From: Primula veris
Lineage: Eukaryota > Streptophyta > Magnoliopsida > Ericales > Primulaceae
Length of the DNA stretch: 64,000 nucleotides
Direction of reading: 5' to 3'
NCBI GenBank assembly: GCA_963682055.1
Contig: OY821744.1
Location: 10,332,835-10,396,834 of the forward strand
Numbering within the stretch: the stretch's first letter is position 1; every line of letters starts with the position of its first letter. The position numbers were made by a program, and so were the translations under genes. Under the pieces are notes generated by a model that saw only the letters and a program-made list of their open reading frames with translations, was not told the DNA's origin and ran no database searches. Below are positions 13,162 to 24,500 of the stretch, in pieces.

Positions 13162-15936
13162 CGTGCCTCACGCGTTACGTGCGTGACGCGCAATGCAATT
13201 AAAATATAAAAAATAAGTGTAGTTATGATACAAATACGTGGATAATATATATAAAAAAAATAGTATAAGACTTAAAAGAATGTTTGGTTGTTAAAGAGGG
13301 ACACATAGTGTTATTAGTTGTTATTTTTTATTTTATTTTTTTATGTGAACATGTTTTATTATAATTAATAAAAAAGTATAGGGGTATTTTTAAAAAAAAA
13401 AAATGGCTAAATTGGGCAGACTCATTTAAATTGAGTTGGTTTATTATAATAGAATGATTCCATAGCTTATGTGATCAAATTCATATCTTGAAGGCTAGAT
13501 AATTTGATCCAAACTTGGCCTTATTTTAGAATTATATACGTATATTATTGCCATAAATTACGCCAAATTGTTCACATGCAACTTACCGTGTGAGAACCGA
13601 TACTCCACTGATTGACTTTCTCTTTCCCATGCCTTCCATTTGCTCATCTTTTCACCAGTGGAAAGCAGATAATATTAGTAATTAACCATTTACCTCTATA
13701 GCCATAGGTACAAATCATTTTGATATATGTTTGTTTTCTTTATAGTTTTTAAGATAGTGATGAGATTGCATACCTTAGCTCTGCCTAAGGCCATGGTAAG
13801 AATACAATATAGCACATGAAATAGAGCTAACACAAATATAAACAAGTGAAGTTGATGAATCCCATCAGCAGACAGAAAGGGTACTTTATTCTGCAAAAAC
13901 AAATCGAATTAAGCTAACAATTTATGATAACTAAATTGGTTGTTTAACTGCAAAAACATTATAGTTATACGGTACAAATAAAAGTCTGAAAACTCTACTG
14001 TCGATTTTCTGACGTTATAGTGATTGTGGCTAAAATTATTGCTATTCTCTTCCAAATTTAGTCAAACCACAATAGCATTAGAATATTAACCCAGCCTCTG
14101 CCACTGTTCTGACATTTTCTTGCGATATATCTACCTTCTCTTCGCATTTATCTCCTCCTGCAGCTGCAAGAGTTCTCCGAAAGCTTCCATCAGAGTCCGA
14201 AAAAGATAAAAGTTTGCGACGATCTCCGTTGTCATCATATTTGTATTTTTTTTCTTCTAGCCTTTTACTGCACGGATGCCACGTGGCAGCTACGCTCTTG
14301 GATATACAGATCTCAGATATTGGGGCTTGTCCCACCGTTAGCAGTAAAGATATAAACCCCAGCAGCATAAGCTCTGAAAAAAAGAAATGTTCAAAAGTCA
14401 GTTTTTGTTAACTTAATTAATCAGAAGATCTATGTATATGCTAATGAATTATTATGGACTTATCATATTGGCATATCCATAGGAAAATAAAAAATGCACA
14501 TGTGAAGATGAACAAGTATTTGAATCGATTAAAGAAGATGTTAAGAATGCATGCCTGCTTTGATCTTTTCAAGTGCTTCATATAGAGCTCTCTTGTATTT
14601 CCTCTTTAGCCACTGAACAATTCGATATAATAATATTAGAGACAAATGAGATAATTCGAAAGAAAATTTAAATTCCTATTATTATTATGAATTACTACAA
14701 TTTATGTTACAATTTAGAGTTTCAACAATTGTTTTAGTCTTTTAGATTGCTGCCCTCCACAAATCCACAATACATTTAGACCAATTATAATGGCACATGC
14801 ATTCGCCCTCCACGGCACCAGCATAAAGTAAAAACAAGTACTAATGCTATTTGTTTTTTATTATTGAAACAATTTGGTTTTAGAAAATATCAGTTGTTTA
14901 CAATAAAATTGTTAGTATATTGTTATGTGGGTACAAAGAGATATACAGTTGTGTTTGTTGGAAAAAAACCGTAACGGTTTTAAGTTGTGAATGCAATTTA
15001 ATATTGTAACTTATTTCCCCCCATTTATGTTATTGAAGACATGTAACTTATGACTTGTTTTTATATAAAAAAACATGCATGTATCATACTTTTTTAAGAC
15101 AAGAAAAGAAAAAGAAACATACATGGCATCATACATATTCACACACATTCACATATGCATACATATAGAGAGAGAGTACCGCACCACCAACGGTCCGACC
15201 GTGGCTCGGTGCAGTTTCCGCCGAGTCACATGCGATAGACGTTGTACCTTGGGAACGAAGTGCCCCATTTAGCCAGAAGCAGAGGTGGCGGGGCAAATAT
15301 CGTTTAAGGGAAACTGCTTGCAGTTACCTCGTCTCGGACTTTAGTCTATTTCGGTATCATTTACTTTATTTATGTTAAATCTTGTAATTGATATTTATAT
15401 ATTTGAGGAAACCATTTTCTGTTTATTTGTCTATTTTTTTTCCGTAGAAATTATTGTGTTTATTTACGACGTAGCCAACAGTGTTTTTTTATAATAATTA
15501 AGCATTGTTTTTAAGCGTTCAATGGTAGGACTGTGATATTTCAACTTTCTATAAGATGCTAACGACGTTGAACAACTCACTTAATCAGAAACAGTTGTAA
15601 TCACCTATTTGCATGAGTGTGTAAATATAGTTGTAATCAGTCATTTGCACAAGTGTGTGTTAATTTGTAGGAGTTGGGAAACACCATTAAAAGGTCTTAC
15701 TAGATTAATAGTACGACTTATATCTTCGTATCGTTACATATATATAACATTAATAATTGCATACTATATATGAGTATATTTATGTCTAGATATAACTAAT
15801 TACATATACAAACCTTGCCAATTAGATGGAGAATGTGCTCAATGAGGATCGAGATGGCAATCAAAACAAAGCAAACGACGGCCACGGTCCATGTTGGTGT
15901 TACTTCCAAAGACCTTCCGCTACTTGGACCGGCCAT
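4906..15936 (-). CDS. MLO: MLO-like seven-transmembrane protein, copy A (15 exons, 566 aa)
   Basis: Exons: 15936-15814, 14612-14555, 14373-14135, 13890-13774, 13647-13587, 13093-13005, 11980-11906, 11764-11670, 10965-10916, 7088-7048, 6950-6777, 6671-6636, 6066-5999, 5910-5850, 5319-4906. Phases agree throughout and the protein is full length for the family. Family motifs in order: [16 protein letters not shown] (TM1), [16 protein letters not shown] (TM2), [20 protein letters not shown] (TM3), [63 protein letters not shown], then a cytosolic tail with a calmodulin-binding stretch [14 protein letters not shown] (W450). MLO proteins act at the plasma membrane; dicot members of this type are powdery mildew susceptibility factors. 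Oddities: intron 2 has a GC donor; P241, R388 and N557 replace the residues of copy B (A, E, D); intron 9 is 3.8 kb. It is the tandem partner of the gene at 42446-48412. Confidence 0.92.
5500..5665 (+). repeat. Possible tRNA-derived SINE fragment in intron 14 of MLO A
   Basis: TGGCTCAAATGCTAG followed about 35 bases later by CATGAGTTCAAACTTA resembles pol III A and B boxes of tRNA-derived SINEs; a T-rich stretch follows. The corresponding intron of copy B lacks it. No clear poly-A tail or target duplication was found, so this is weak. Confidence 0.25.
7286..7440. repeat. Intron 9 internal duplication, first copy
   Basis: TAATAAAAAATGAGTTTT...CCAATTATATA followed by TGTATAAATTCAAGTTAGAT and ACGCACATT recurs at 10180-10215 and 10780-10835. 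The second copy is split by about 560 bp that include the MITE at 10543-10776. Copy B of the gene has an intron 9 of only 121 bp. Confidence 0.7.
7680..7868 (+). mobile_element. Helitron-like 3' end (weak)
   Basis: The segment ends in a CG-rich hairpin-capable stretch (CCGCGTATCGCGTGG) followed about 12 bases later by CTAGT, the arrangement of a plant Helitron 3' terminus (hairpin then CTRR, insertion next to T). A similar but poorer end (GCGCACATCACC ... ATGCGCTAGT) is at about 8295-8338. No 5' end or helicase was found; both would be non-autonomous remnants in intron 9 of MLO A. Confidence 0.35.
9227..9538. mobile_element. MITE with about 95-bp imperfect terminal inverted repeats, in intron 9
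   Basis: The left arm (TTTTGGTCAATTTTAG ... TTTCGGTTTTGTGACATAAG ... TTTAGTGACCT) is matched in reverse complement by the right arm (AGGTCACTAAAACA ... CTTAGGTCATAAAACCGAAA ... CTAAAATTGCCTAAAACC). The centre contains CACGTGATAGCACGTG. No coding capacity. Target duplication not resolved. Confidence 0.8.
9620..10145. other. GC-rich insert of likely organellar (mitochondrial) origin in intron 9
   Basis: About 520 bp of distinctly GC-richer sequence sits in A/T-rich intron DNA with abrupt edges. It is open on the minus strand for 158 codons (9664-10140) but with no recognised domain, and it has the look of plant mitochondrial intergenic DNA (CCGGTTCCGCACGGG, GGTCGGAGTAAGGCTTC). I infer a nuclear mitochondrial insertion (NUMT). 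A homology search against plant mitochondrial genomes would settle it. The right part includes the palindrome at 10007-10102. Confidence 0.5.
10007..10102. repeat. Perfect palindrome, 47-bp arms, 2-bp loop
   Basis: Arm 10007-10053 is the exact reverse complement of arm 10056-10102, separated by GT. It begins GAGTTTGGAGCCC and turns at TCTCCATT/GT/AATGGAGA. The base pair just outside does not match. It lies within the GC-rich organelle-like insert. Confidence 0.97.
10543..10776. mobile_element. MITE (family X) in intron 9 of MLO A, intact copy
   Basis: The ends CATATTTGTTTAC and GTAAACAAACATG are near-perfect inverted repeats (12/13). The interior (GTATAAGAGGTGTTATAGTA, CCCACGTTATA, GGTATTATATAAAATAT, ATTATACTCC, GGTGGTATTA) is shared with 51294-54917, where the same family is split by three other elements. 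Confidence 0.75.
13135..13160. repeat. (TA)n microsatellite in intron 5 of MLO A
   Basis: Uninterrupted TA run, followed by TCACGCGTTACGTGCGTGA, a short CG-rich imperfect palindrome. Confidence 0.9.
14541..14556 (-). other. GC-type 5' splice site of MLO A intron 2
   Basis: The exon 2 end reads AAAGCAG then GCATGC on the minus strand, where copy B at the same place (47490) reads AAAGCAG then GTAATT. The exon border is fixed by the reading frame and by the 58-nt exon length shared with copy B. GC-AG introns are a known minor class in plants. Confidence 0.8.
15170..15345. other. GC-rich island in intron 1 of MLO A, origin unknown
   Basis: About 170 bp (ACCAACGGTCCGACCGTGG ... GGCAAATATCG ... 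CAGTTACCTCGTCTCGG) stands out in base composition from the surrounding intron and is absent from the shorter intron 1 of copy B. It contains CGGTCCGACCG, a short palindrome. It could be an organellar or transposon fragment; I recognise no family. Confidence 0.4.
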
Positions 15937-17300
15937 ATGGGATTTAAATTATATAATATAAGTCGTTGGTACCCAAATGGATTGAGCTCCACTTCTATCT
16001 TTTTGAAAACTTTCAAGTTTAACTTTCACTTACTCAAGACTAGAAGAAAGTATGTATGAGAGTGTATATTCACAAGATGGAAACAACTAATGATGCAAAA
16101 TGAGTTTGTTAAGGTAATCCATGTGTTTCTAATTAGGATATTGAAACTAAAGGTCAACTGCCTTTGTGTATATCAGTATCAGTGTAATTGAAAGGGAAGG
16201 AATGAGTAAAGGGCTTACATTTAGGTAGTTTATATTGACTTCTGACGTGTTGTCCATCGCATAGTTTATTCATCAATTTTATCAAGGATCATTGACCAAA
16301 ACATATTATGTATCATATTTTTTCATAAAAACTTCTTCACCCAAAATCGGGTTTTAACCGAAAAGCGGAAATTTCACTAAAAACGATTTTTTAACCGAAA
16401 AATATTTGTTTTCGTCGAAATGCTAGCGGTTTATAAGACTTCATACCCGTTTTTTGTCTTACTTGATAACTTTATTTTAGAACTTCGTAGTCTTATTTTC
16501 GTAGGTTAACCTATATACTCTTTTTTCGGACTTAATACCCCTTTTCCAGACATTAATCATTTTTTTCAAACTTCATACAATACTTTCATATTTCATACAT
16601 TTCTTTCCGACTTCATAAATGTATATCCTTTTTTATATGCTTCATACCATTTTTTAAGAGTTTATATCATATTTTTCAAACTTCATACCTTTTTTGTGCG
16701 GTTTATAATTTTCTTTAACTTCATACCCTTTAAAAATATTGATTGTTTACCCTACTACTCTCACATCGACTAATTAGAATATGGAAAAAGGAAAATAAAT
16801 TCTTTTACTTGCAAAATAATTATAAAAAAGTAAGTCAAATGATATCATGCTTTTTTAATCACCTTAACAAACCTTACATATATTTTATCACAAGCAGCTT
16901 ACTAGGACACAGCGCCGTTGACTCATCGATAAAGTCTTAAATATTTGCAAAAAAGAAATGGAATCTTTGAAATTAATCTGTTGACATTTATGGATAATTA
17001 AAGACTTAAACTATTGATATAATGGTCTACAGTTTACACACCCACATTTGCAAACAAGTTACTTTAAAATGGAACAATGTTTACTAAAGCACAAAGTGTT
17101 GATCATAAACAATCTCCGTCAATTTTCCTAAAACAATGAAAAAGAGAATCAATCACCTTCGGTTTCAATAGAAGAGCATTTGTTTGACCAATATTTACTA
17201 GTCTAATTGACTTTATTAGCAAAAGGTTCAATCCCCTATGAAATCAACCAAAACATCTTCATTTCAATTTTTTTAAAGAGTTGAAATTTTCTCCAAACCG
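15937..17300. other. 5' flank of MLO A, partly collinear with the 5' flank of MLO B
   Basis: 16145-16270 matches 48600-48730; 16780-16870 (CAAAATAATTA, TTTTTTAATCACCTTA) matches 51180-51270; 16910-17240 (CGATAAAGTCTTAAATATTT, CCCACATTTGCAAACAAGTT, TTGTTTGACCAA) matches 54995-55470. Between them, 16320-16740 is a degenerate array of ACTTCATACC...TTTT motifs. Promoter sequence for A should be here; no core element is claimed. Confidence 0.65.
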
Positions 17301-17748
17301 GAATATTACTAAAGATTTAATTGAGAGCTCTACAACCCGTTTTTTTTTAAATATTTGATGTTATATTTTAAAAAATAAGGTAAAGATAACACTAAATCTA
17401 TGTCAATTACTACGTACATCTAATAAAAAGTATGATGAACTGAATCATATCTGAAATATATGCACACAGCAAAGATAATCCCCGCAAGGATCCATCAACG
17501 GGAGGAGGCAGAGAACCAGCCTTCTCATTGGACATGTCACATATTGCCGAGGGAGACGTCACTAGTTAGGATAGGGTCGGGAGCCTCGCATCTTGTATAT
17601 ATGTCCCTAGAGGGAGGGGTCTCGCCCCTTGCCAGCCCTCTCTTTAGGCAGCCTCTCGCCCCAAGGGGTAGATGATTCATATGACATATTGCCCGAGGGC
17701 TATATATGAGGATGATATATGAACATCATAAAAAAAAACCAAAACGGA
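17301..17748. other. Spacer with a GC-richer patch (about 17470-17700)
   Basis: CATATTGCC(C)GAGGG occurs twice, at about 17541 and 17687, bracketing a GC-rich stretch with GGGTCTCGCCCCTTGCC and CTCGCCCCAAGGGG. An open frame here (17460-17675) has no recognisable product. It may be an LTR or organellar fragment. Confidence 0.35.
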
Positions 17749-17763
17749 CACTTTTTTTTTGTT

Positions 17764-18007
17764 GTAAAAACGCTCCAAATCAATATTTGATTAATGCAAA
17801 TCTCCACGGTTTCACGACGGGAACACAAATATGCGTCTTGTTTTTTTTTCCGGATATGTATAATGACATGTTTTGAATTTTTAAATTTTACTATAATTTC
17901 GAAAACATGTCATTATACATCTCGAAAAAAAACAAGACGCATATTTGTGTTCCCGTCGTGAAACCATAGAGATTTGTATTAACCAAATCTTGATTTGGAA
18001 CGTTTTT
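17764..18007. mobile_element. Foldback MITE, about 105-bp arms
   Basis: The left arm 17764-17874 (AAAAACGCTCCAAATC ... GTTTCACGACGGGAACACAA ... TAATGACATGTTTT) is matched by right arm 17902-18007 read in reverse (AAAACATGTCATTA ... TTGTGTTCCCGTCGTGAAAC ... GATTTGGAACGTTTTT). The loop is about 27 bp, and the core GTTTCACGACGGGAACACAAATATGC matches exactly. Such a hairpin would be a good small-RNA source if transcribed (inference). Confidence 0.88.
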
Positions 18008-18615
18008 AAAAAAAAAACATCTAAGTTGACGCGTAAATTGATGTTTCTCTTGTAGTATAATATTAATCTATGGTGATGTACTATTTCTTTCTATACATGA
18101 TTGAAACATATCATAGGAATAGTTCCCTTTATAAATTCAAGTATAGCTCATTGAGGAAAGTGACGCACTCTTTCTCATACACAAAACACGATAAATATAA
18201 AATATCACAAAGTCTAATAATCTTGCTTTACACATTAACTTTCTCTGTGTCTAATATTGGCGGTCGTGCGAACGGCTGGGACACTCCCATATCCCCGGCC
18301 TTCGCTCTAAGATAGCTTCTTTTTTTTTTTTTTTTTTTTCTCTACAAATCAGCACCAACTCTAGGAGGAGAGAGCACACTCTGGCGAACAAATAATTTTC
18401 ATTAGTCCAAGACTGCGAGGATCAAACATGCTTTGTACTTAATTTTTAAGGTCCATCGGTGACTTTTTATGAAAATGTTTATATGTTTCTTCTATGCGGG
18501 TATGGTGAAAAAAAGGATAAGCGAGTTTGTAAGCTTAAATAATCACTTACGGAGTTAAATAATCCTCGTTAAACTGGTATATGCTAAGCTTTCAAGTGTT
18601 TTATTGTCTGCGGGT
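18008..18615. other. Spacer, no gene seen
   Basis: Contains a T22-like run at about 18318-18340. The small open frame 18070-18315 is not supported by any similarity. Confidence 0.4.
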
Positions 18616-18649
18616 TTTCGTCAATTTCAAACAGATAATTCTTTATTTA

Positions 18650-19640
18650 CTTGTACAATTAATGTTAAATATATTGCAGTTCTTCTATATTTGACGATTT
18701 AATTGTCACGGGTAATGGTATTTATATCATCGAAGAACTCAAAAAATTTATAGCCAACCGATTCTAGTTAAAAGATCTTGGAACACTAAAAAAATTCCTA
18801 GGCATTGAGATTGCTAGATCGTCGAGAGGCATATTTATCAACCAAAGAAAGTACAAACTTGACATACTCTCCAACACGAGCCACATAGGGTGTCCCCCCG
18901 CTTTATCACCAATGGAACAACATTTCAAGTTAACAAGTGATTGTGGCCCGAGTCCCCTTGATTCAGGATATTACCGTCGTTTAGTAGGTTATATATCTTT
19001 CCATATCGGACGTCGACTTCGCTGTAAATTTACTAAACTAGTTCATTCACACTCCTAGAGTTCTCCAATATGAAGCAGCCATTAGTATATTTCGTTATCT
19101 TAAAGATAAAATCGAGCATGGTCTTTTCTTTTCTTCTGAAAATAACTTAGAATTGACAGGCTACACAAACTCTGATTAAGCAAGTTGTCCGATGATCTGA
19201 CGTTCTACGACAGGTTATGTTGTGACCTTGAGACAAATCCTATATCTTGACAAACAAAAAAACAAAACGTTGTCTCTCGATTCTCCGCTGAAGCCGAATA
19301 TCGTGATATGGCCTCCACAACATGTGAACTATCGTGGTTGTTTTACTTACCGACTTGGTAGTTGCTCACCCAAAACCGGTCACACTAAATTTATAAGTGA
19401 CCGTGACAACCAAGCAGCTATTATAAGTGACAATCAAGTTTTTCATGAAAAAACGAACCACATAGAAATCGATTGTCACCTCATCCGCAAAAAGTTATAA
19501 AGAGGACTTATAAATTTCCATCATGTTGCTTCCGCGAACCAACTACCCGGTATTTTTACCAAAGTATTATTGGTTGATCACTTCCGAACAAAGGTTTTCA
19601 AATTGTGCGTTCATCGCTACACGCTCCAGGGGGAATATTA
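18650..19640 (+). pseudogene. Decayed Ty1-Copia reverse transcriptase/RNase H relic
   Basis: The plus strand reads, across several frames and stops, LLYFDDLIVTGN (degenerate YVDD box), LKDLGTLKKFLGIEIARS, then the RNase H end YSDRDNQAAI-like and HIEIDCHLIRKKL, and finally a poly-purine tract CCAGGGGGAATATTA at about 19627-19641. In-frame stops and frameshifts show it is dead. It is a different, much older lineage than the two complete Copia elements further right; no matching LTR pair is visible. Confidence 0.85.
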
Positions 19641-20245
19641 ATGAAATATTAATATAGTCAATCTATTATATATATATCACCACCAATCATCATAAAATTA
19701 GATTGGGTCATATACTTGCATTTACTCTAATAAATCAATCCTCACGTGATTGTATACATATTCAATTCACACAACATTAGCTCTAGCAATTTGTCCATCT
19801 TAATTTTATTCTATTTTATATTTAATCCTACATATATGAGGCTATGTAAACTTTACAGATAATATAAATACAACTTCCTATTCTTATTCTCAATCGCTAA
19901 TGCATAATTTTTATATTTACTCGTGATATAAGAAGAATGGTAGAAAATAGAAATGTAATTTCTTAAGTAACACCAAATGAGGAATACTTCATAGTTTATT
20001 AAGAGGAAATTCTCCGAAAAGCTTATGAGATAAAAGAATTGAGAACACATTTGCTTATTCATATTCAGATATCTTCTTGATTCTAATCAACTACCATCCA
20101 TTGAAATTAACATTTGGTTGTTGCCCAATAAATTCACAATTTGCAAACATTTAGTGAAACTTAAATCACTCCCAGATTAAAATTAAAATGTCACGGTTCA
20201 TTTATTTTCAAATTTTGTAATTAAGCATTTAGTCTCGAACCAATC

Positions 20246-21507
20246 TGTTAGAACCAGATTTCTGGTCTAAATATTGTTAATTGTCTATTGGTTTTTACTA
20301 AATAAATCCTAACTGTTATTAAGAACTAAGACAGGATTGACAGGTTCCAAGTACCAGTTGCAACCTCAGTTACAACCTACTAAGTTAGTAGTATTAGGTT
20401 TCAAGTACTGGTTGCAACCTAAGTTACAACCTGTGGTGACAGGTTTCAAGTACCAGTTGCAACCTCAGTTGCAACCACAGTTCAACCTGCTGGTAAAACA
20501 GAATTCTGTCTTGTTTCATTATTTTACATTACTACTTGTTTAATGTTAATCATTTGTCTTAAAGTATGTAGGATATATTCTCATAAGGTCTTAAACGTGT
20601 ATATGTGTTTATTGAGAATGTTAATGTGTTAAGGAAAGATGTTTTATAAAAGATATAAAGAGATTAGTTTATAAGGTTATGTTTCCTTTTAATATATATA
20701 TCTCTATTCTTATGCTTGTCCTTATCACTTGTTTCAATCTTTTGATTCTTAAAATATTCAGTAAAGATATGTATAAAGATTGATTGTTATGTGGAGTTAA
20801 ATGTTTCATATGTTTATGAAAAGATATTATCTTTAAGAGATCATATCTTTATATGTTTCCTTTCAAAGGAAAAGATTAACTCCTACTTTCAAGTGTGTTA
20901 CTAAACAGGTATTAATCAAAGATGATTAGAGTCAATCCATGCTGAAGAATCTCGTGATACTTGGAGAGATTGAAGCTAATCAACCAAGTCAAAAGCAATC
21001 AAAAGATATCGAAGATAGAAGATTGTTTTTACTTGTTTATATACTTAGTAACTTAAGCTTGTAAAGGTGTGTGTTCTAAATTATAAAGAACTTATTTTCT
21101 AGAGAGAATACACGTGAGCTTTAAAAAGAAAAACAATGGTGGGATGCCATTGATTTATAAGTGATAGTTATAGAGTAGGAGCAATATAGTGATAGGCAGA
21201 AAAACATAGAGGGAGTCTAAGTTTTTCATTAAGACTTGAGTCATATATTGTAAGCTTTTTATAATATCATAATCTGGGTAAGTGCCCCGGAGACGTAGCC
21301 TAGTTAGGTGAACTCCGTTGTTAAATGTGCGTGTGAATTATTTCCAAGTACATTTAATTTTAAAACAGTTCTGTCCATTAATACACTTGGTTCCAACTGC
21401 AGTTCCAACCTCACTTGGAACCTTATACACTTGGTTCCAACTGCAGTTCCAACCCCACTTGGAACCTTACTGCAAAACTGCATCTAGAACAACGGATAGG
21501 AATTTCA
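20246..21507 (+). repeat. Left LTR of the Sirevirus-type element
   Basis: 1262 bp, TG...CA ends. Contains GTTGCAAC/GTTACAAC-type repeats at about 20346-20490, and near its 3' end a tandem pair (about 21383-21470) built on GGTTCCAACTGCAGTTCC and CACTTGGAACC. Confidence 0.96.
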
Positions 21508-21509
21508 AT

Positions 21510-21521
21510 TGGTATCAGAGC
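21510..21521 (+). other. Primer binding site of the Sirevirus-type element
   Basis: TGGTATCAGAGC, complementary to the 3' end of initiator tRNA-Met, two bases after the left LTR. Confidence 0.93.
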
Positions 21522-21566
21522 TTCACACTAGATCTTACTTAGTGTGGATCCTGTGTTCTAGTAACA

Positions 21567-24500
21567 ATGGACTTAATGAGGGAAGGAAACGCCTTCAACA
21601 AACCTCCATTGCTTGAAGGAGGAGTAAACTATGGAGTATGGAAAATTAGAATGAGGTCCTTCATCAAACAGCAGAATGAACATGCATGGAAGACTGTTAT
21701 GTATGGATGGGAGGCTCCAACTACCATGGATAATGAAGGAGAACTGATTCTCTTACCTGAAGACAGATGGTCTGCTGAAGAAGACAGAAAATCAAGTGCC
21801 AACTCAACAGCCATAAACTTGATTTTTGCTGGTGTAACTCTCAGCGTATTCAGGTATATCTCTCATTGTGAAACAGCTAAAGAAGCATGGGATATTTTGC
21901 AAGTTACTTTTGAAGGAACAACTAAAGTAAAAGCTTTCAAACTTCAACAGTTAACTACCCAATTTGAGAACTTAAGAATGGAGGAAGATGAAAACATTGA
22001 ACAATTTAATGGTAGAATCTGCCACATTGCTCACCAAGCTGGAACATTAGGTGAAAAATACAGTGATGCTAAGCTTGTTAAGAAAACTCTTAGGTCACTC
22101 CCAGAAAGGTTTGAAATTAAGGTCACAGCTATTGAAGAATCAACTGACTTAGATAATCTTAAACTTGAAGAACTCATAGGAAATCTTAGTACACATGAAC
22201 TGAAATTCTTCAAACATAAAAGACCAGAAAAGGGAATAGCATTTCAAGCTAAGAAATCTGAATCTAATACCTGTGATAAAATGAGTGATGAAGAACAACT
22301 AGCTTTCTTTGCAAAAAAGGTGTACAAGAAGTTTTATAAGAAAAAGGAGGATGATACTGGCTCATCTAAAAACTTTCAGAAAAAGGATAACCAGTTTAAG
22401 ACAGAGTCTAGATTCAATAATAACTCTACAGGAAAGTGGAATTCCAAAGAAAAGGATAACAAAGAATATAAATCTAAAGAGATTCAGTGTAGAGAATGTA
22501 GAGGTTTTGGTCATATTCAGGCTGAGTGTGCAAACACTTTAAAAAGAAACAAAAATGCTTATATAACCACTCATAGTGATAGTGATTCTGAGAGTAACAG
22601 TGATGAAGAGGATGGTTCAAATTTTGTTAATTTCATGGGAATAATCACTGAAAAAGAACCTACTTATGAAAGTGACTGTGAGCATGTTTCAACCCCAGTT
22701 ACAACTGCCTGTGAAACATATAGCAGTGATGAGGAAGAGCCTTCTGATGAAAACATTACTAAGCAATACCTTGTTCTGTATGAAAAGTATAAATGTCTGA
22801 GTAAACAATGTTTGATCATAAGCAAGCTGAATGTTGATCTAAAGGATGAGGTTAAAAATCTTACTGAGAAGCTTAAATTACAACTGGCTGAACTTACTGA
22901 AACTAAAAAGATAATAAAATTGCTGAATGTCTCTGCTTCAGATAAATTAGATGACATGCTGTCATATTCTAGAGGATCCAAAGATATCAGTGGTCTAGGT
23001 TACTATGGTGGTAAGAGTACAGGAAAAACTACTTTTATTGAAGCTGTTGCTAAAGCTAAAACTCATGATTTTGATCACAAGGTTAGAAGCTCAGTTGCAA
23101 CCAGAGTTGCAACCAGGAATAAAACTCAGGTTTATGTAAAGAAGGTTGGAAGCTCAGTTACAACCAAAGTTGCAACCATGAACAAACTGAATAACTTTAG
23201 GTTGAAATTGTGCAATTTCTGTAAAAAACCTGGTCATTCTGAAATCCAGTGTTATTTAAAAAGAAACAGAAAGTATATTTCCCAGAAAACCTGGTTGGCT
23301 TCTGTCAATAAAAATTTGAAATGGGTTTGGAAAGTTAAAGAAAAAGCAACCTTAGTTGCTAACAACAAAGCTGTTATCAACTCTTTGAATGCTGTTACTT
23401 CTAATGATTGGTATTTTGACAGTGGATGCTCTAAGCATATGACAGGTACTGCAAGCCTCCTAAAAAATGTCACCATTCTTACAGGTAACACTGTTGTGTT
23501 TGGAGGAGGAGATACAGGTAAAATTATTGGTAAAGGTACCTTAAACAAACCTGGAATGCCTGATATTGAGGATGTTTTTCTTGTAGATGGTCTAAAAGCT
23601 AATCTTATTAGTATCAGTCAACTCTGTGATAATGAAATGACTGTTAAATTTGACAAAGAAAGATGTCTAATTACTAATCTTAACAATGATTTAATCATGA
23701 CTGGAGTTAGATCAACCAACAGTTGCTATGTGTTTGAAAAAGCTGAAAAAGAATTGCCTCAAAGTAGGTGTAATCAAGCTATTACTAATAATGCAGATAT
23801 TTGGCATAAAAGGCTTGGGCATGTGAATTACAAAACTTTAGATAAGCTTGTTAAAAAGGAATTGATAAGAGGAATTCCTAAACTTAGTGCTAAAACTCAA
23901 AGTGTCTGTGGTGATTGTGCTATAGGCAAACAAACCAAAAGTATACACAAAAGTACTAGTCTAATCTACACTAAAAGAGTCTTAGAACTTCTTCACATTG
24001 ACTTGATGGGTCCTATGCAAACTGCTAGTATAGGTGGTAAGAAGTACATTCTAGTAGTTGTAGATGATTTCTCTAGATACTCTTGGGTAGTGTTCTTAAA
24101 GGATAAGTCTGAAACTTTTGAACTATTCAGAACTCTGTGCTTAAAACTGCAAGTTGAAAAAGATTCCACTAGTGGTAATATTGCTAGGATTAGAAGTGAT
24201 CATGGAACTGAATTTGAAAATATCAGGTTTAAAGAATTCTGCAACTCCTTAGGAATATGTCATGAGTTCTCTGCTCCTAAGACTCCACAGCAAAATGACA
24301 TAGTTGAAAGGAAAAATAGAACCATTCAGGAAATGGCTAGAGTAATGTTTAACTCTAAGAAACTTGCCAATAGATTTTGGGCTGAAGCTGTTAATACTGC
24401 CTGTCATATAGTTAATAGAGTTTATATTACTAAAGGTACTTCCATGACAGCTTATGAAATATGGAAAGGTAGAAAACCCAATGTAAAGTATTTTCAAGTT

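Noticed and set aside
15826..16059. Plus-strand open frames at MLO first exons (also 48302-48496)
   Set aside because: Antisense of exon 1, which has a clear MLO N-terminus on the minus strand.
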